From IMG/VR virus record IMGVR_UViG_3300010297_000010, positions 1 to 41,981 of that record: a stretch of 41,981 bases of DNA; one strand, given 5' to 3'. The stretch comes from a virus. Of the stretch, positions 1 through 7,469 are shown in pieces. A model generated the notes under the pieces. The model saw only the letters and a program-made list of their open reading frames with translations, was not told the origin of the DNA and did no database searches. Within the stretch, counting starts at the first letter, position 1; each line of letters opens with the position of its first letter. Position numbers and translations under genes: made by a program.

Positions 1-813
1 CTCATGTTTCAACTTATTTCCATATTCTTCTATAGAGTCTTGTAGTCCGGCCATTGATACTTTGGGTTCGATTTCATTCCAATAATTATTAAGATACTTA
101 AAGTCACGCACATTAATAAAATTCCAGTCTGTACACATAGTTTTGTACAGTCCTTCTCTTGCACCGTATATTGCCCATAGTCCATTATCTACATCAGCAC
201 CTATCATAGTCCAAATATATAACCTATGTAAATTTTTCCAGTGACTTTTAAGTAGTTGTTCTTTTGTTACACCAATACCTTGATCTAATGTCATCTTTAC
301 ACCTTCACGAAATCCAGCACGCCATGCTTGATGTGGAGTAGCATTATTCATTATTTCGCTATAAGTGCTATTCATTTGTATATATTTTATATCCCAACAA
401 AAGTCAACTTGTGCATGGGCGTTATTAGGATCTGCATTTTCATGTGTACGCATGTTAAGAACATAGTTTTTTGGCCAACATTTAATTCCACCGTTGCCGT
501 ATGTTAATCCATTGATTGTATTTTTAGCAGTCCAACTAATTACACTAGTAGACAAGTTAGCATGTTCTTCAAAATCTATTTCTTGATTAAGAAATCTTTC
601 ATCTATAATATTATCACCGTCGATTGTAATAAACCGATCAGTTTCGCTTAGTTCTGCACATGCCTTATGAGCAGCGTCTGATCCTTCGACTCCGTGTACA
701 CGTTTAGCCCAAGGAACTTTACTACACAAATCTGCATAGTTTTTTTCTGCATTTGGCTCGTCGTAGCTTAGATATATAATGTCATAATCTGTTACTCTAA
801 ATGTTTTCCCCAT
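1..813 (-). CDS. Glycosyltransferase-like DxD protein, C-terminus cut by window edge
   Basis: This reading frame is open for 271 codons from the ATG at 811-813 down to base 1, so the C-terminus lies outside the window. The N-terminus looks like a GT-A nucleotide-sugar transferase: a first strand (DIIYLSYDEPNAEKNYADL, residues 11-29), then a helix with HGVEGSDAAHKACAE (40-54), then ITIDGDNII (62-70), where D65-G-D67 is the candidate metal-binding DxD. The later part is rich in Trp and Tyr. Its ATG overlaps the TAA of the preceding gene by one base (TAATG), so it is probably translationally coupled as the last visible member of the cassette transcribed from 4316-4344. The fold call rests on the DxD context only; donor and acceptor are unknown. 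It could modify the virion, the phage DNA or the host surface. Confidence 0.6.
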   Translation of the reverse strand, partial: MGKTFRVTDYDIIYLSYDEPNAEKNYADLCSKVPWAKRVHGVEGSDAAHKACAELSETDRFITIDGDNIIDERFLNQEIDFEEHANLSTSVISWTAKNTINGLTYGNGGIKCWPKNYVLNMRTHENADPNNAHAQVDFCWDIKYIQMNSTYSEIMNNATPHQAWRAGFREGVKMTLDQGIGVTKEQLLKSHWKNLHRLYIWTMIGADVDNGLWAIYGAREGLYKTMCTDWNFINVRDFKYLNNYWNEIEPKVSMAGLQDSIEEYGNKLKHE

Positions 814-1715
814 TATATAATCCTATAAGAGTATGTGTCAAAAAACTTATGTGTGTACATACTTATTTGTTTATCAGAGCTTTCCCAATCGTATTTGAAA
901 GGTACAACTATTTGCCCTTTATCTAATAACTCATTAACAGGTAAAGCAAAATTTCTATATAAAATGTTAGGATCATTCATTTCAGTAGCAAATACAGATA
1001 AGATTGTCTCCTTTATTTTTTCAGAAACTCTAAAACTTGCATTATCGTTTATAGTTAAAGATGTTTTGAAGTGCCAACTTTTATCTTCTTTCCTTCTTTC
1101 AATAACAAAATCATCAGTTCCGGTTCCTTTTTGATATTGATAGAGTTGATTATAACTTAGATAGGTTTGTCCAAGTTCTTCTATTACTCCAAAATCTAAA
1201 TTTATATTAGCATCTGCATACAAGATTACATTGTCAAGAATCTTGTCATAATCACTAAGAGAAAAATCTATATTTGCAGGTAAATCTTTCTTTGCTCTAA
1301 AAACACTATCTGAAAACCATACATGTTGACCTGATAGATGTTCTAGTTCTTTATACCAAACATCGACATATATGCCTTTATATATTTCTTGGTGATGATA
1401 ATCGTCGTATATTTCTTTAATTTTGTATAACCTATCTTTTACATCATAAGTATTATTTTTAAAATCACGTCTTTTTAGAATATTAGTTTTCTGTACATTA
1501 TCATATGTTACTAAGTATTCATTTTGTTTGTAGCGACCTTTTATTATATCTTTTACTTGATTGTGATTTACTCTTATCATAGGTTGATCGCTAGATATAT
1601 TAGTATTTGAAATTTTAAGAATTTCACCTGATAACTCATTGTAATACACATAGCTGTGCGTATTAATAGCAATTTGCTTATTTACTCTTTTCAAAACGTT
1701 TACTAAATCAGACAT
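813..1715 (-). CDS. Unknown protein with one CBM5/12-like repeat
   Basis: This is a 300-residue protein with no recognised enzymatic motif. Residues 112-141 (YKGIYVDVWYKELEHLSGQH and following) are a third copy of the repeat found twice in the neighbouring 470-aa protein. The roughly 45 residues before and after it (RLYKIKE upstream, SYNQLYQYQ downstream) also align with the flanks of those repeats, so the whole unit is about 90 residues. The core has the spacing of small chitin/carbohydrate-binding modules of the CBM5/12 type (YKG, about 9 residues, then G-Q/D-x-V, then an aromatic strand). The N-terminal 90 residues and C-terminal 100 residues are unrecognised. The start overlaps the TGA of the upstream gene by eight bases (ATGTCTGA). 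A carbohydrate-binding partner for the adjacent glycosyltransferases is the likeliest role, but that is inference from context. Confidence 0.6.
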   Translation of the reverse strand: MSDLVNVLKRVNKQIAINTHSYVYYNELSGEILKISNTNISSDQPMIRVNHNQVKDIIKGRYKQNEYLVTYDNVQKTNILKRRDFKNNTYDVKDRLYKIKEIYDDYHHQEIYKGIYVDVWYKELEHLSGQHVWFSDSVFRAKKDLPANIDFSLSDYDKILDNVILYADANINLDFGVIEELGQTYLSYNQLYQYQKGTGTDDFVIERRKEDKSWHFKTSLTINDNASFRVSEKIKETILSVFATEMNDPNILYRNFALPVNELLDKGQIVVPFKYDWESSDKQISMYTHKFFDTYSYRII

Positions 1716-3120
1716 TTAAAATACTTTCTAATTCTATGTTTTCTAAAAAACTTGTTTCGGTATAATGCAAAATACCATGCTGTTTATAATTTCCTAATTT
1801 AAGATCTAAGTCATTGTTGAAATATACTCCAATCGATTGTTGCCACGAATCTCCGTATCTTTTCCATTCTTGAATACGTGGCTTCATATGAGTAAATGTA
1901 ATTTCTGTATTTCTTTTATTTGTAACTTTATCTTCAATGTCTAATAACATAACTGCTAACGCTGAGGCTACATCGATACTTAAACAAGACGGTGTTTCTT
2001 TGATAAGAAATTTCTCGTAAAATATTTTCCAATCCTTACATATTAACTCTAGCATATCAAAAAAGTCATCTGCTAGTTTACATTTCTTAAAATAATACAT
2101 ACCTGTATATATGTTAGGTAAATTATTAGCCACAAATGTTTTACGATATGCATCACTAGTGACCAATTTGTCTCTGTATGTTTTTACCTGGGTAGTAAAA
2201 TACAATTCATAATTGTCAAAGTAGTCCCACCAAGATGAAATATCTTGCAGTATAAACATATCTGCATCAAATACTACTGTTTCGTCGTAAGGAGTACTAT
2301 GATATACTTTCCAACGGTTTTCAACTTTCCAGGATGAATTTGCAGCAGCATCGCCGTATGGTATAGGAATAATATGATCAAACAACCCTTTATACTCTTC
2401 TGGTATTATATCGTTAGTCATTATAGATATTCTTGCATCAGTATTAAATTTATGTAAACTTGCTGCTAGATAACATGCTTGTTTTACATAATCATCGAAT
2501 ACTATAGGTTCTAGTTGAAATAAATGATTGTAGTATAAAACTTTATCGCCCGCCTTTGCATCTTCGAACCATAATGATTTATTTGCATCTTCGTATAATT
2601 TTATGTCTGTCACAATTATTTCAGCTGTCAAATCATTTATAACTGTACTATCACATGTCATCTTGTATACTATATTGTCTTTAAAAACATGCTGGCCTGT
2701 TACATATGATAATTCTTTATAATATACATCAATAAATATGCCTTTATAAATTGAGTTTAGTTTATAAGGCTTTTTATCGTCTTCTTCCTTAATTGTGTAA
2801 AGTTTGTTATTCGATAAAACTAAATCGTTTAAATGAGCGCGATGAAAATTTAAATTATTGTTTTCATCATCAATTAATCTAACATTTTTAACAACTAATT
2901 CCAAATTTAAATTTTTAAATTTTGTATTTGGTGCACTAGTTGTCTTTAATTTATAGACACATTTATCATTATATATGTGCTGTCCTTTAATATAAACTAA
3001 TTCTTTATACCACACGTCAACGTGAATGCCTTCGTATTGAGGCTGAAGACTATGATTAGGAGCAATTCTGTAGTTATAATCAATATTATTTTGTGCTACA
3101 ATAACATATCCTTTACTCAT
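1708..3120 (-). CDS. Glycosyltransferase-like protein split by a two-repeat insert
   Basis: This 470-residue protein is homologous to the 278-aa protein encoded just upstream. Residues 1-15 (MSKGYVIVAQNNIDY) match the first strand of that protein, and residues 210-225 (DYVKQACYLAASLHKF) match its next helix (DYVKQAIFCATRIHEY). Between them sit about 190 extra residues made of two repeats of about 90 residues, with cores at 29-60 (YEGIHVDVWYKEL) and 125-154 (YKGIFIDVYYKEL). The catalytic part continues with TPYDETVVFDADMFI, where D285-A-D287 is the candidate DxD, against SPYDQTILMDTDYLV in the neighbour. It starts eight bases inside the upstream gene (ATGAGTAA). A GT-A-type sugar transferase with built-in carbohydrate-binding-like modules is likely. 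Donor and acceptor cannot be told from sequence. Confidence 0.65.
   Translation of the reverse strand: MSKGYVIVAQNNIDYNYRIAPNHSLQPQYEGIHVDVWYKELVYIKGQHIYNDKCVYKLKTTSAPNTKFKNLNLELVVKNVRLIDDENNNLNFHRAHLNDLVLSNNKLYTIKEEDDKKPYKLNSIYKGIFIDVYYKELSYVTGQHVFKDNIVYKMTCDSTVINDLTAEIIVTDIKLYEDANKSLWFEDAKAGDKVLYYNHLFQLEPIVFDDYVKQACYLAASLHKFNTDARISIMTNDIIPEEYKGLFDHIIPIPYGDAAANSSWKVENRWKVYHSTPYDETVVFDADMFILQDISSWWDYFDNYELYFTTQVKTYRDKLVTSDAYRKTFVANNLPNIYTGMYYFKKCKLADDFFDMLELICKDWKIFYEKFLIKETPSCLSIDVASALAVMLLDIEDKVTNKRNTEITFTHMKPRIQEWKRYGDSWQQSIGVYFNNDLDLKLGNYKQHGILHYTETSFLENIELESILNV
2494..3075 (-). repeat. Two-copy repeat insert inside a glycosyltransferase-like gene
   Basis: This stretch encodes roughly residues 16-209 of the 470-aa protein and is absent from its 278-aa paralogue. 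It holds two diverged copies of a unit of about 90 residues. Each copy has a core of Y-K/E-G-I, then DV-W/Y-YKEL, then GQH, then an aromatic strand, and each ends in a tail resembling L-x-N-x-L-Y/F. A third copy is in the next gene, around 1290-1380. The junctions are approximate because the copies are diverged. Confidence 0.6.
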
Positions 3121-3949
3121 TTATTACCCTCTCTAAACTAAACTTGTTCATTACGTGTACATCTAATCCGGTAGTACTCAATAAAGTATACTGTCCTTCA
3201 TACTTTTTTTTATGAACTAAAAACGTAATATTTTCATTTTTGATATTCCATAATATATCTTTGTCGATTGCAAAATAATGCTTTCCAGGTAATTGAGTAG
3301 AAACAACATTATTTCCTGTAAACCCGCTCATAATATGTATTGCAATACTAAATGCAAAATCATTTCTAAATAGGGTTGAATTTATATCATATACATTTTG
3401 ATAATATTTCCAATTTTCTTCTATATGATCTATAAGATTAAAATATATATCGTTCTTTTTAGACTTTTCAAAGTACACTACAGTAGCCCAATAAAAATCT
3501 ATACTCTTATCGCTTATATATTTAAACTCGCTAACATCTCTTACATTTGAAATTTCATAACTGTCTTTAAACATCATTAAATCAGCAGTGATATCAAAAC
3601 AGCTATTAAGGATATTACTAGAAACTAGATAATCAGTATCCATCAAAATAGTTTGATCATATGGTGATTTATAATAAGCAACTGTTCGGCTATGATTTTT
3701 AAACATTAATATCTTATGCGCCATTGCACCATCATAATAAATTTTAGTGTTATTAGATGTTTTATAGTCAGTAGTAATTATTTTATCAAATATATTATTT
3801 GATATTTCAACTGCATAATCAGGACTATCTGTTATTAATGTTACCGGTAGCTTTAAATATTCATGTATGCGAGTTGCACAAAATATTGCTTGTTTAACAT
3901 AGTCAACGGCGCCATTATTATTTGCAATTAATACTACTCCTTTAGTCAT
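3113..3949 (-). CDS. Glycosyltransferase-like DxD protein
   Basis: This 278-residue protein reads as a compact GT-A-like glycosyltransferase. It has a first strand MTKGVVLIANNNGAVDY, a helix YVKQAIFCATRIHEY, a second strand LPVTLITDSPDYAV, and SPYDQTILMDTDYLV with D104-T-D106 as the candidate metal-binding DxD. A later segment (SIDFYWATVVYFEKSK) parallels the NIYTGMYYFKKCK segment of the 470-aa paralogue. No signal peptide or membrane segment is evident, so it should act in the host cytoplasm. Its start lies eight bases inside the upstream 117-aa gene (ATGACTAA), and the next gene starts eight bases inside it, so the set is tightly coupled. The general fold is fairly secure; the substrate is unknown. 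Confidence 0.6.
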   Translation of the reverse strand: MTKGVVLIANNNGAVDYVKQAIFCATRIHEYLKLPVTLITDSPDYAVEISNNIFDKIITTDYKTSNNTKIYYDGAMAHKILMFKNHSRTVAYYKSPYDQTILMDTDYLVSSNILNSCFDITADLMMFKDSYEISNVRDVSEFKYISDKSIDFYWATVVYFEKSKKNDIYFNLIDHIEENWKYYQNVYDINSTLFRNDFAFSIAIHIMSGFTGNNVVSTQLPGKHYFAIDKDILWNIKNENITFLVHKKKYEGQYTLLSTTGLDVHVMNKFSLERVINE

Positions 3950-4295
3950 TGTTTACTAATGATCCAATATCTCTATTTTTTGCCAGTTCAGTATACTTTT
4001 GATGATACTTGTTTGATGTTTCAAAATACTTTGAAAGTATCTCTTCTAAAAACATTTCAAGGTTGTCAATTTGAATCGGTGTATCATTATCGTCGACTAG
4101 GATAATATTTTCAATATTACCTTTTTCAACAAGTAAGGTTACAAACGTAATAAGTTCTTTAGTAACCGTAAATTGCCCGCCTTGCACAAAATATAGTAAC
4201 GACTGAAAATAGTGTTCTTTAATCATTCTCTTTTGATTATTAATTGTTGTTATGTAGTTTGAAAACTCAAGTGCTTGCGATAATCTTTCGTCCAT
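3942..4295 (-). CDS. Small conserved-looking phage protein heading the glycosyltransferase cassette
   Basis: This 117-residue charged protein has no catalytic motif. It looks mostly helical at both ends (residues 1-35 and 82-112), with a central segment (GGQFTVTKELITFVTLLVEK, then IILVDDNDTPIQI) that reads as strand-helix-strand. The style resembles small uncharacterised proteins near the fibre genes of marine T4-like phages, but I cannot name a family. It is the first gene after the consensus sigma70 promoter, with an AGGAG ribosome binding site (4302-4306) six bases before the ATG and a leader of about 14 bases. Its 3' end overlaps the next start by eight bases. It may be an adaptor, chaperone or regulator for the cassette; this is unproven. 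Confidence 0.7.
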   Translation of the reverse strand: MDERLSQALEFSNYITTINNQKRMIKEHYFQSLLYFVQGGQFTVTKELITFVTLLVEKGNIENIILVDDNDTPIQIDNLEMFLEEILSKYFETSNKYHQKYTELAKNRDIGSLVNND

Positions 4296-4315
4296 AGAAT
4301 ACTCCTATTTTCATT

Positions 4316-4344
4316 ATTATAACATAAAATTAAGAGCGTGTCAA
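4316..4344 (-). promoter_or_regulatory. Perfect consensus sigma70 promoter for the glycosyltransferase cassette
   Basis: On the minus strand TTGACA (4344-4339) is followed by exactly 17 bases and then TATAAT (4321-4316), preceded by TGT, which makes an extended -10 (TGnTATAAT). Both hexamers are exact consensus. The predicted start near 4309 gives a leader of about 14 bases that contains the AGGAG site of the 117-aa gene. The -35 overlaps the TGA stop of the 328-aa gene upstream. Confidence 0.88.
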
Positions 4345-4348
4345 GAGC
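4332..4348 (-). repeat. GCTCTT direct repeat across the -35 element
   Basis: Two copies of GCTCTT (minus strand, 4348-4343 and 4337-4332) are spaced 11 bases start to start, about one helical turn, and the first overlaps the -35 hexamer. The placement would suit a protein-binding site, but two 6-base copies can arise by chance. Confidence 0.3.
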
Positions 4349-5327
4349 CTGATGATAAATTTGTTATTACAGCATAAGTCGGTTCGTCGACTTTTACAGT
4401 GTCATAGGTAGTAGTGCCTATTGTAACTTCACCCCATGGTTTTACAGCTTCAACTTGGCTTGTTAAAGTTCCTAACACTAATTCATCTATATCAGGAAAT
4501 CCATCATTTGCATCAGCCTCTGTTAGTGCAGAGTTATTTACATCGTCATATGTAATTTTAAAATCTAAGCGAGAATCGCTTACTTCTTTTACCTCAACTG
4601 TGTAAATATTCGGTGTATAAGCCACTGGGCTTCTAGAAAATAATTGGGTGTAAGTATTATTTGCAGAGATATTATAATTTCCAAACTGGTTTAAAAAAAC
4701 AACACTAGCACCATCGGAAGTGTAAGAATCATTGTAGCTAAAATTTAAAGTTCCATAATCAAGAGCATTTGCCCAATCAGAGCCTTTGGCTGAGGTGTCG
4801 CCTGTCAAACTAGAACTAATACGAATTATTCCTCCAGCATTAAAATAATGTCTTCTATGTTCAGCACTTGACCATGTAAGACTAAATTCGTGAATTAATT
4901 GCTGATTCCATCCTGTAGTACGTTGGTTAGCAGCATATGCAACCTCGTCTACTTGAGAAGTATGAACAACAAATTTATCTGTTTCTATAGTGGTAATAAG
5001 AGATTGTAAATTAGTATAATAAAGATGCTCTACTAAATCTGTATTAGTAGTGTTTGTTGCATAATCACCTGTAACAAAGTCTTCTATTGTAAAATTATCT
5101 GCACCAATTTGATGCACTCTTGCTCTGACTACATCGATATAGAGATCTTCGTATTGTTCTGCTGTAATCAATGTAGTTTGCGGAGCAGTTGGTTCGTGCG
5201 TATCACTATTACTAGATTGTCCCCACCCAGTTTGAGGTGATCCAGCCAAACTAGTTGTTAATATAGCAGATATTTGATCTTGTAGACTGTTATAATTAGC
5301 AGCAGTAATTTTTATTGTTGTAGGCAT
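4341..5327 (-). CDS. Virion structural protein, third of three tandem paralogues
   Basis: This 328-residue protein is the most diverged member of three adjacent paralogues. Shared landmarks are an N-terminal segment that sets out a short helix (ITAANYNSLQDQISAIL), a Gly/Gln-rich stretch (GWGQ), the block LYIDVVRARVHQIG, and the block HRRHYFNAGGIIRISSS in the middle of the protein. The rest is Thr/Ser/Asn-rich and beta-like. The same blocks are familiar from structural proteins of T4-like cyanophages, but no precise role is known to me. It lies directly next to its upstream neighbour (stop TAG abuts the ATG) with a GGGAG ribosome binding site. Its last codons contain the -35 element of the next promoter. 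A peripheral baseplate or fibre attachment role is inferred from position. Confidence 0.7.
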   Translation of the reverse strand: MPTTIKITAANYNSLQDQISAILTTSLAGSPQTGWGQSSNSDTHEPTAPQTTLITAEQYEDLYIDVVRARVHQIGADNFTIEDFVTGDYATNTTNTDLVEHLYYTNLQSLITTIETDKFVVHTSQVDEVAYAANQRTTGWNQQLIHEFSLTWSSAEHRRHYFNAGGIIRISSSLTGDTSAKGSDWANALDYGTLNFSYNDSYTSDGASVVFLNQFGNYNISANNTYTQLFSRSPVAYTPNIYTVEVKEVSDSRLDFKITYDDVNNSALTEADANDGFPDIDELVLGTLTSQVEAVKPWGEVTIGTTTYDTVKVDEPTYAVITNLSSGS

Positions 5328-6395
5328 CTAAACTCCCTCATATAGTTCAGTGACTATTTCATATAAAGGCGGCGGCACTTCTACATTAAAAATATCATCT
5401 GCTGGCTCAGTGAAAACACCTTTTGCTCTAAAATGTCCTATTGTAGCAGACATATCTCCTAATACTAAATCATCTACTTGTCCAGATAAAGCTGCATCAT
5501 CGAATTCATATTTAAATTCAATAATCCTATCTGCAAGTAATTTTGCACTAATCTTAAAAGTGTTTGCTGAATAAATTCCACCTAAGCTAATACCAGAACT
5601 AGATTTAGAAAATAATAGTTTATAATCGTTAAAGTCTAAATCATTATTTCCTATAGGATATACAATGCCTTGTGATGTTCCAATAGTTTCATCGTATCCA
5701 AATTTTACAATTCCAGCTAAACTTAATAGTTGCGACCAATCTCCTGATTTAGCACCTTCTGGTAAAGATAGACTTGCTTCCATTCTAATCTCGCCGCCAC
5801 TATTGAAAAATGCACGTCTATGATCATAAGAGTCGAATATTGCTTTTACAACAAAATTAATTGTAGTATTCCACCCGTCTGTTCTTTGTGAGATAGCTGG
5901 TAATCCGGTATTGGCTAATGTTCCAGTTTCTGCTACACCTTGAGTCGAATGGCAAATAAACTTATCTAATTCTATATTATCCATTAATAATTCAAAATCA
6001 GCAAATCCTTTTGCAAAACCTTCCGGGTCGATTGTGTTAACTCCGTCGTTGTCTACAAAGAAACTTTCTTCATCTGCAATTACATTACTATCTTTTACTA
6101 TCCGGGTGTTTTTGATAATATTAGTAATTTCGTTATTGTCTAAACCAATTTGATGGATCCTAGCTCTTAGTAAATCAATATATAGTTCATTTACATCAGC
6201 CGCTGTTGCGATATTTTTATTACTAAGAGGGTCTGTTGATACTTGTGAGCTAGTTTCAGCTGGTCCATAATTTCCTGTTGATTCGCTATAACCTTGTTTA
6301 TATCCAAAGTCTCCGCCGCCGAATCCTAAAATTCTTGTGATACGTGTCTGAAGGTTATTGAATCGGTCTGCTGTAACTGTATCACCAATAGCCAT
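5328..6395 (-). CDS. Virion structural protein, second of three tandem paralogues
   Basis: This 355-residue protein is close to the 351-aa upstream copy along its whole length. Shared blocks are TADRFNNLQTRITRILG at the N-terminus, a Gly/Tyr stretch (GDFGYKQGYSE), NELYIDLLRARIHQIGLDN, EITNIIKNTR, and HRRAFFNSGGEIRMEAS before a beta-rich C-terminus ending in VEVPPPLYEIVTELYEGV. No transmembrane or signal sequence is present. Only eight bases separate it from the upstream gene, and it has an AGGA ribosome binding site. The paralogues may form a hetero-oligomer in the virion or be attachment variants; neither can be shown from sequence. Confidence 0.72.
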   Translation of the reverse strand: MAIGDTVTADRFNNLQTRITRILGFGGGDFGYKQGYSESTGNYGPAETSSQVSTDPLSNKNIATAADVNELYIDLLRARIHQIGLDNNEITNIIKNTRIVKDSNVIADEESFFVDNDGVNTIDPEGFAKGFADFELLMDNIELDKFICHSTQGVAETGTLANTGLPAISQRTDGWNTTINFVVKAIFDSYDHRRAFFNSGGEIRMEASLSLPEGAKSGDWSQLLSLAGIVKFGYDETIGTSQGIVYPIGNNDLDFNDYKLLFSKSSSGISLGGIYSANTFKISAKLLADRIIEFKYEFDDAALSGQVDDLVLGDMSATIGHFRAKGVFTEPADDIFNVEVPPPLYEIVTELYEGV

Positions 6396-6403
6396 TTACT
6401 ATC

Positions 6404-7459
6404 CTAAAAAGTTGTTATATTCTCATAATATGGAGCAGGAACCTCCACGTTCAAGTATATATCATTTTCGGAAGCAAAGGTACCTTTAGAACGGTAGTGA
6501 TTTACAAAACTACGCATTGTTCCTTGCACATACTGAAAGGAATCAGCAGATACGTCATCATATACCATTCTAAATTGTATTTCTGATGCATTAATTTCTT
6601 TTGCACTTATTGTAAAATTATTACCTATGTATCTGCCGTCATCGTATTCGCCACGGCTTTGTTTTATAAACAAAGGTCCGGTAAGGTTTGTTCCAGTGTA
6701 CACATCGTATTGATCTGAAAGTTGATAATTTCCGATTGCCGATAGTATTGTCGGAGGAGATACAGTGTCAGTGCTTGTAGATTCACAATAATTATAACCA
6801 AACTTAAATATTCCAGCTAAAGATAATGTTTGTGCCCAATCTAAAGATTTATTACCAGCAGGATTATTTAATAATGCACTTATACGCAATTGGCCGCCAC
6901 TATTAAAAAAGTGTCTGCGGTGATTTGCATTTCTAAAACGCACTCGTACTTCGTGTGTTAATCTAAAATCCCAAGGTCTTACTCTAAAAAAGCTTTCGCC
7001 TGTTTCTTCAACTGCCATTGATTCATGAACAAGAAATTTATCACGCTCTACAAGATCCATCATACGTTCAAAATCACGCATACCTAATAACTGGCCATTA
7101 GGATCCTCAGTCTCTACACCTAAATTTGAGAAAAAGTTGCTTGTTTCATCTGCAATTAGATTTAAATTAGATACTAATCTAGCGTTTCTTACTACATTTG
7201 TGATTTCAGAATTTTCATAACCTATTTGATGTATTCTTGCTCTAAGAATATCTATATAGAGTTCATTTAAAATTTCAGCTGTGGCAATGTTTCTGTTACT
7301 TTCATCTAAGATAGATACACCCGAACTAGACACACGGCCCCCGTATCCTGAGATTCCTTGTCCGTATCCTGAGTCTGAGTTTCCGCTTCCTAAAACAGTT
7401 GCTATTCTTCTTTGTAAAAGGTTAAACCTTGATGCTGTAACAATATCACCGACAGCCAT
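6404..7459 (-). CDS. Virion structural protein, first of three tandem paralogues
   Basis: This is a 351-residue member of the same family. Landmarks are TASRFNLLQRRIATVLG, a Gly/Ser stretch with two GYGQG/GYGG turns, NELYIDILRARIHQIGYEN, EITNVVRNARLVSNLN, and HRRHFFNSGGQLRISALL. The C-terminus ends in VEVPAPYYENITTF, matching the end of the 355-aa copy. It follows the 507-aa fibre gene after ten bases, with an AAGGAAAAA ribosome binding site. All three copies stay in frame with their family blocks intact, so none looks like a decaying duplicate. The function is unassigned; a structural role is inferred from location among tail genes. Confidence 0.72.
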   Translation of the reverse strand: MAVGDIVTASRFNLLQRRIATVLGSGNSDSGYGQGISGYGGRVSSSGVSILDESNRNIATAEILNELYIDILRARIHQIGYENSEITNVVRNARLVSNLNLIADETSNFFSNLGVETEDPNGQLLGMRDFERMMDLVERDKFLVHESMAVEETGESFFRVRPWDFRLTHEVRVRFRNANHRRHFFNSGGQLRISALLNNPAGNKSLDWAQTLSLAGIFKFGYNYCESTSTDTVSPPTILSAIGNYQLSDQYDVYTGTNLTGPLFIKQSRGEYDDGRYIGNNFTISAKEINASEIQFRMVYDDVSADSFQYVQGTMRSFVNHYRSKGTFASENDIYLNVEVPAPYYENITTF

Positions 7460-7469
7460 TTATTTTTCC

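Noticed and set aside
813-1715. Possibility that the 300-aa gene is a broken C-terminal piece of the 470-aa glycosyltransferase
   Set aside because: It has its own coupled start and lacks any DxD or transferase helix; only the repeat unit is shared.
2494-3075. Intein or homing endonuclease as explanation of the split glycosyltransferase
   Set aside because: There is no N-terminal Cys/Ser block, no terminal His-Asn, and no LAGLIDADG, HNH or GIY-YIG motif; the insert is two repeats also found alone in the next gene.
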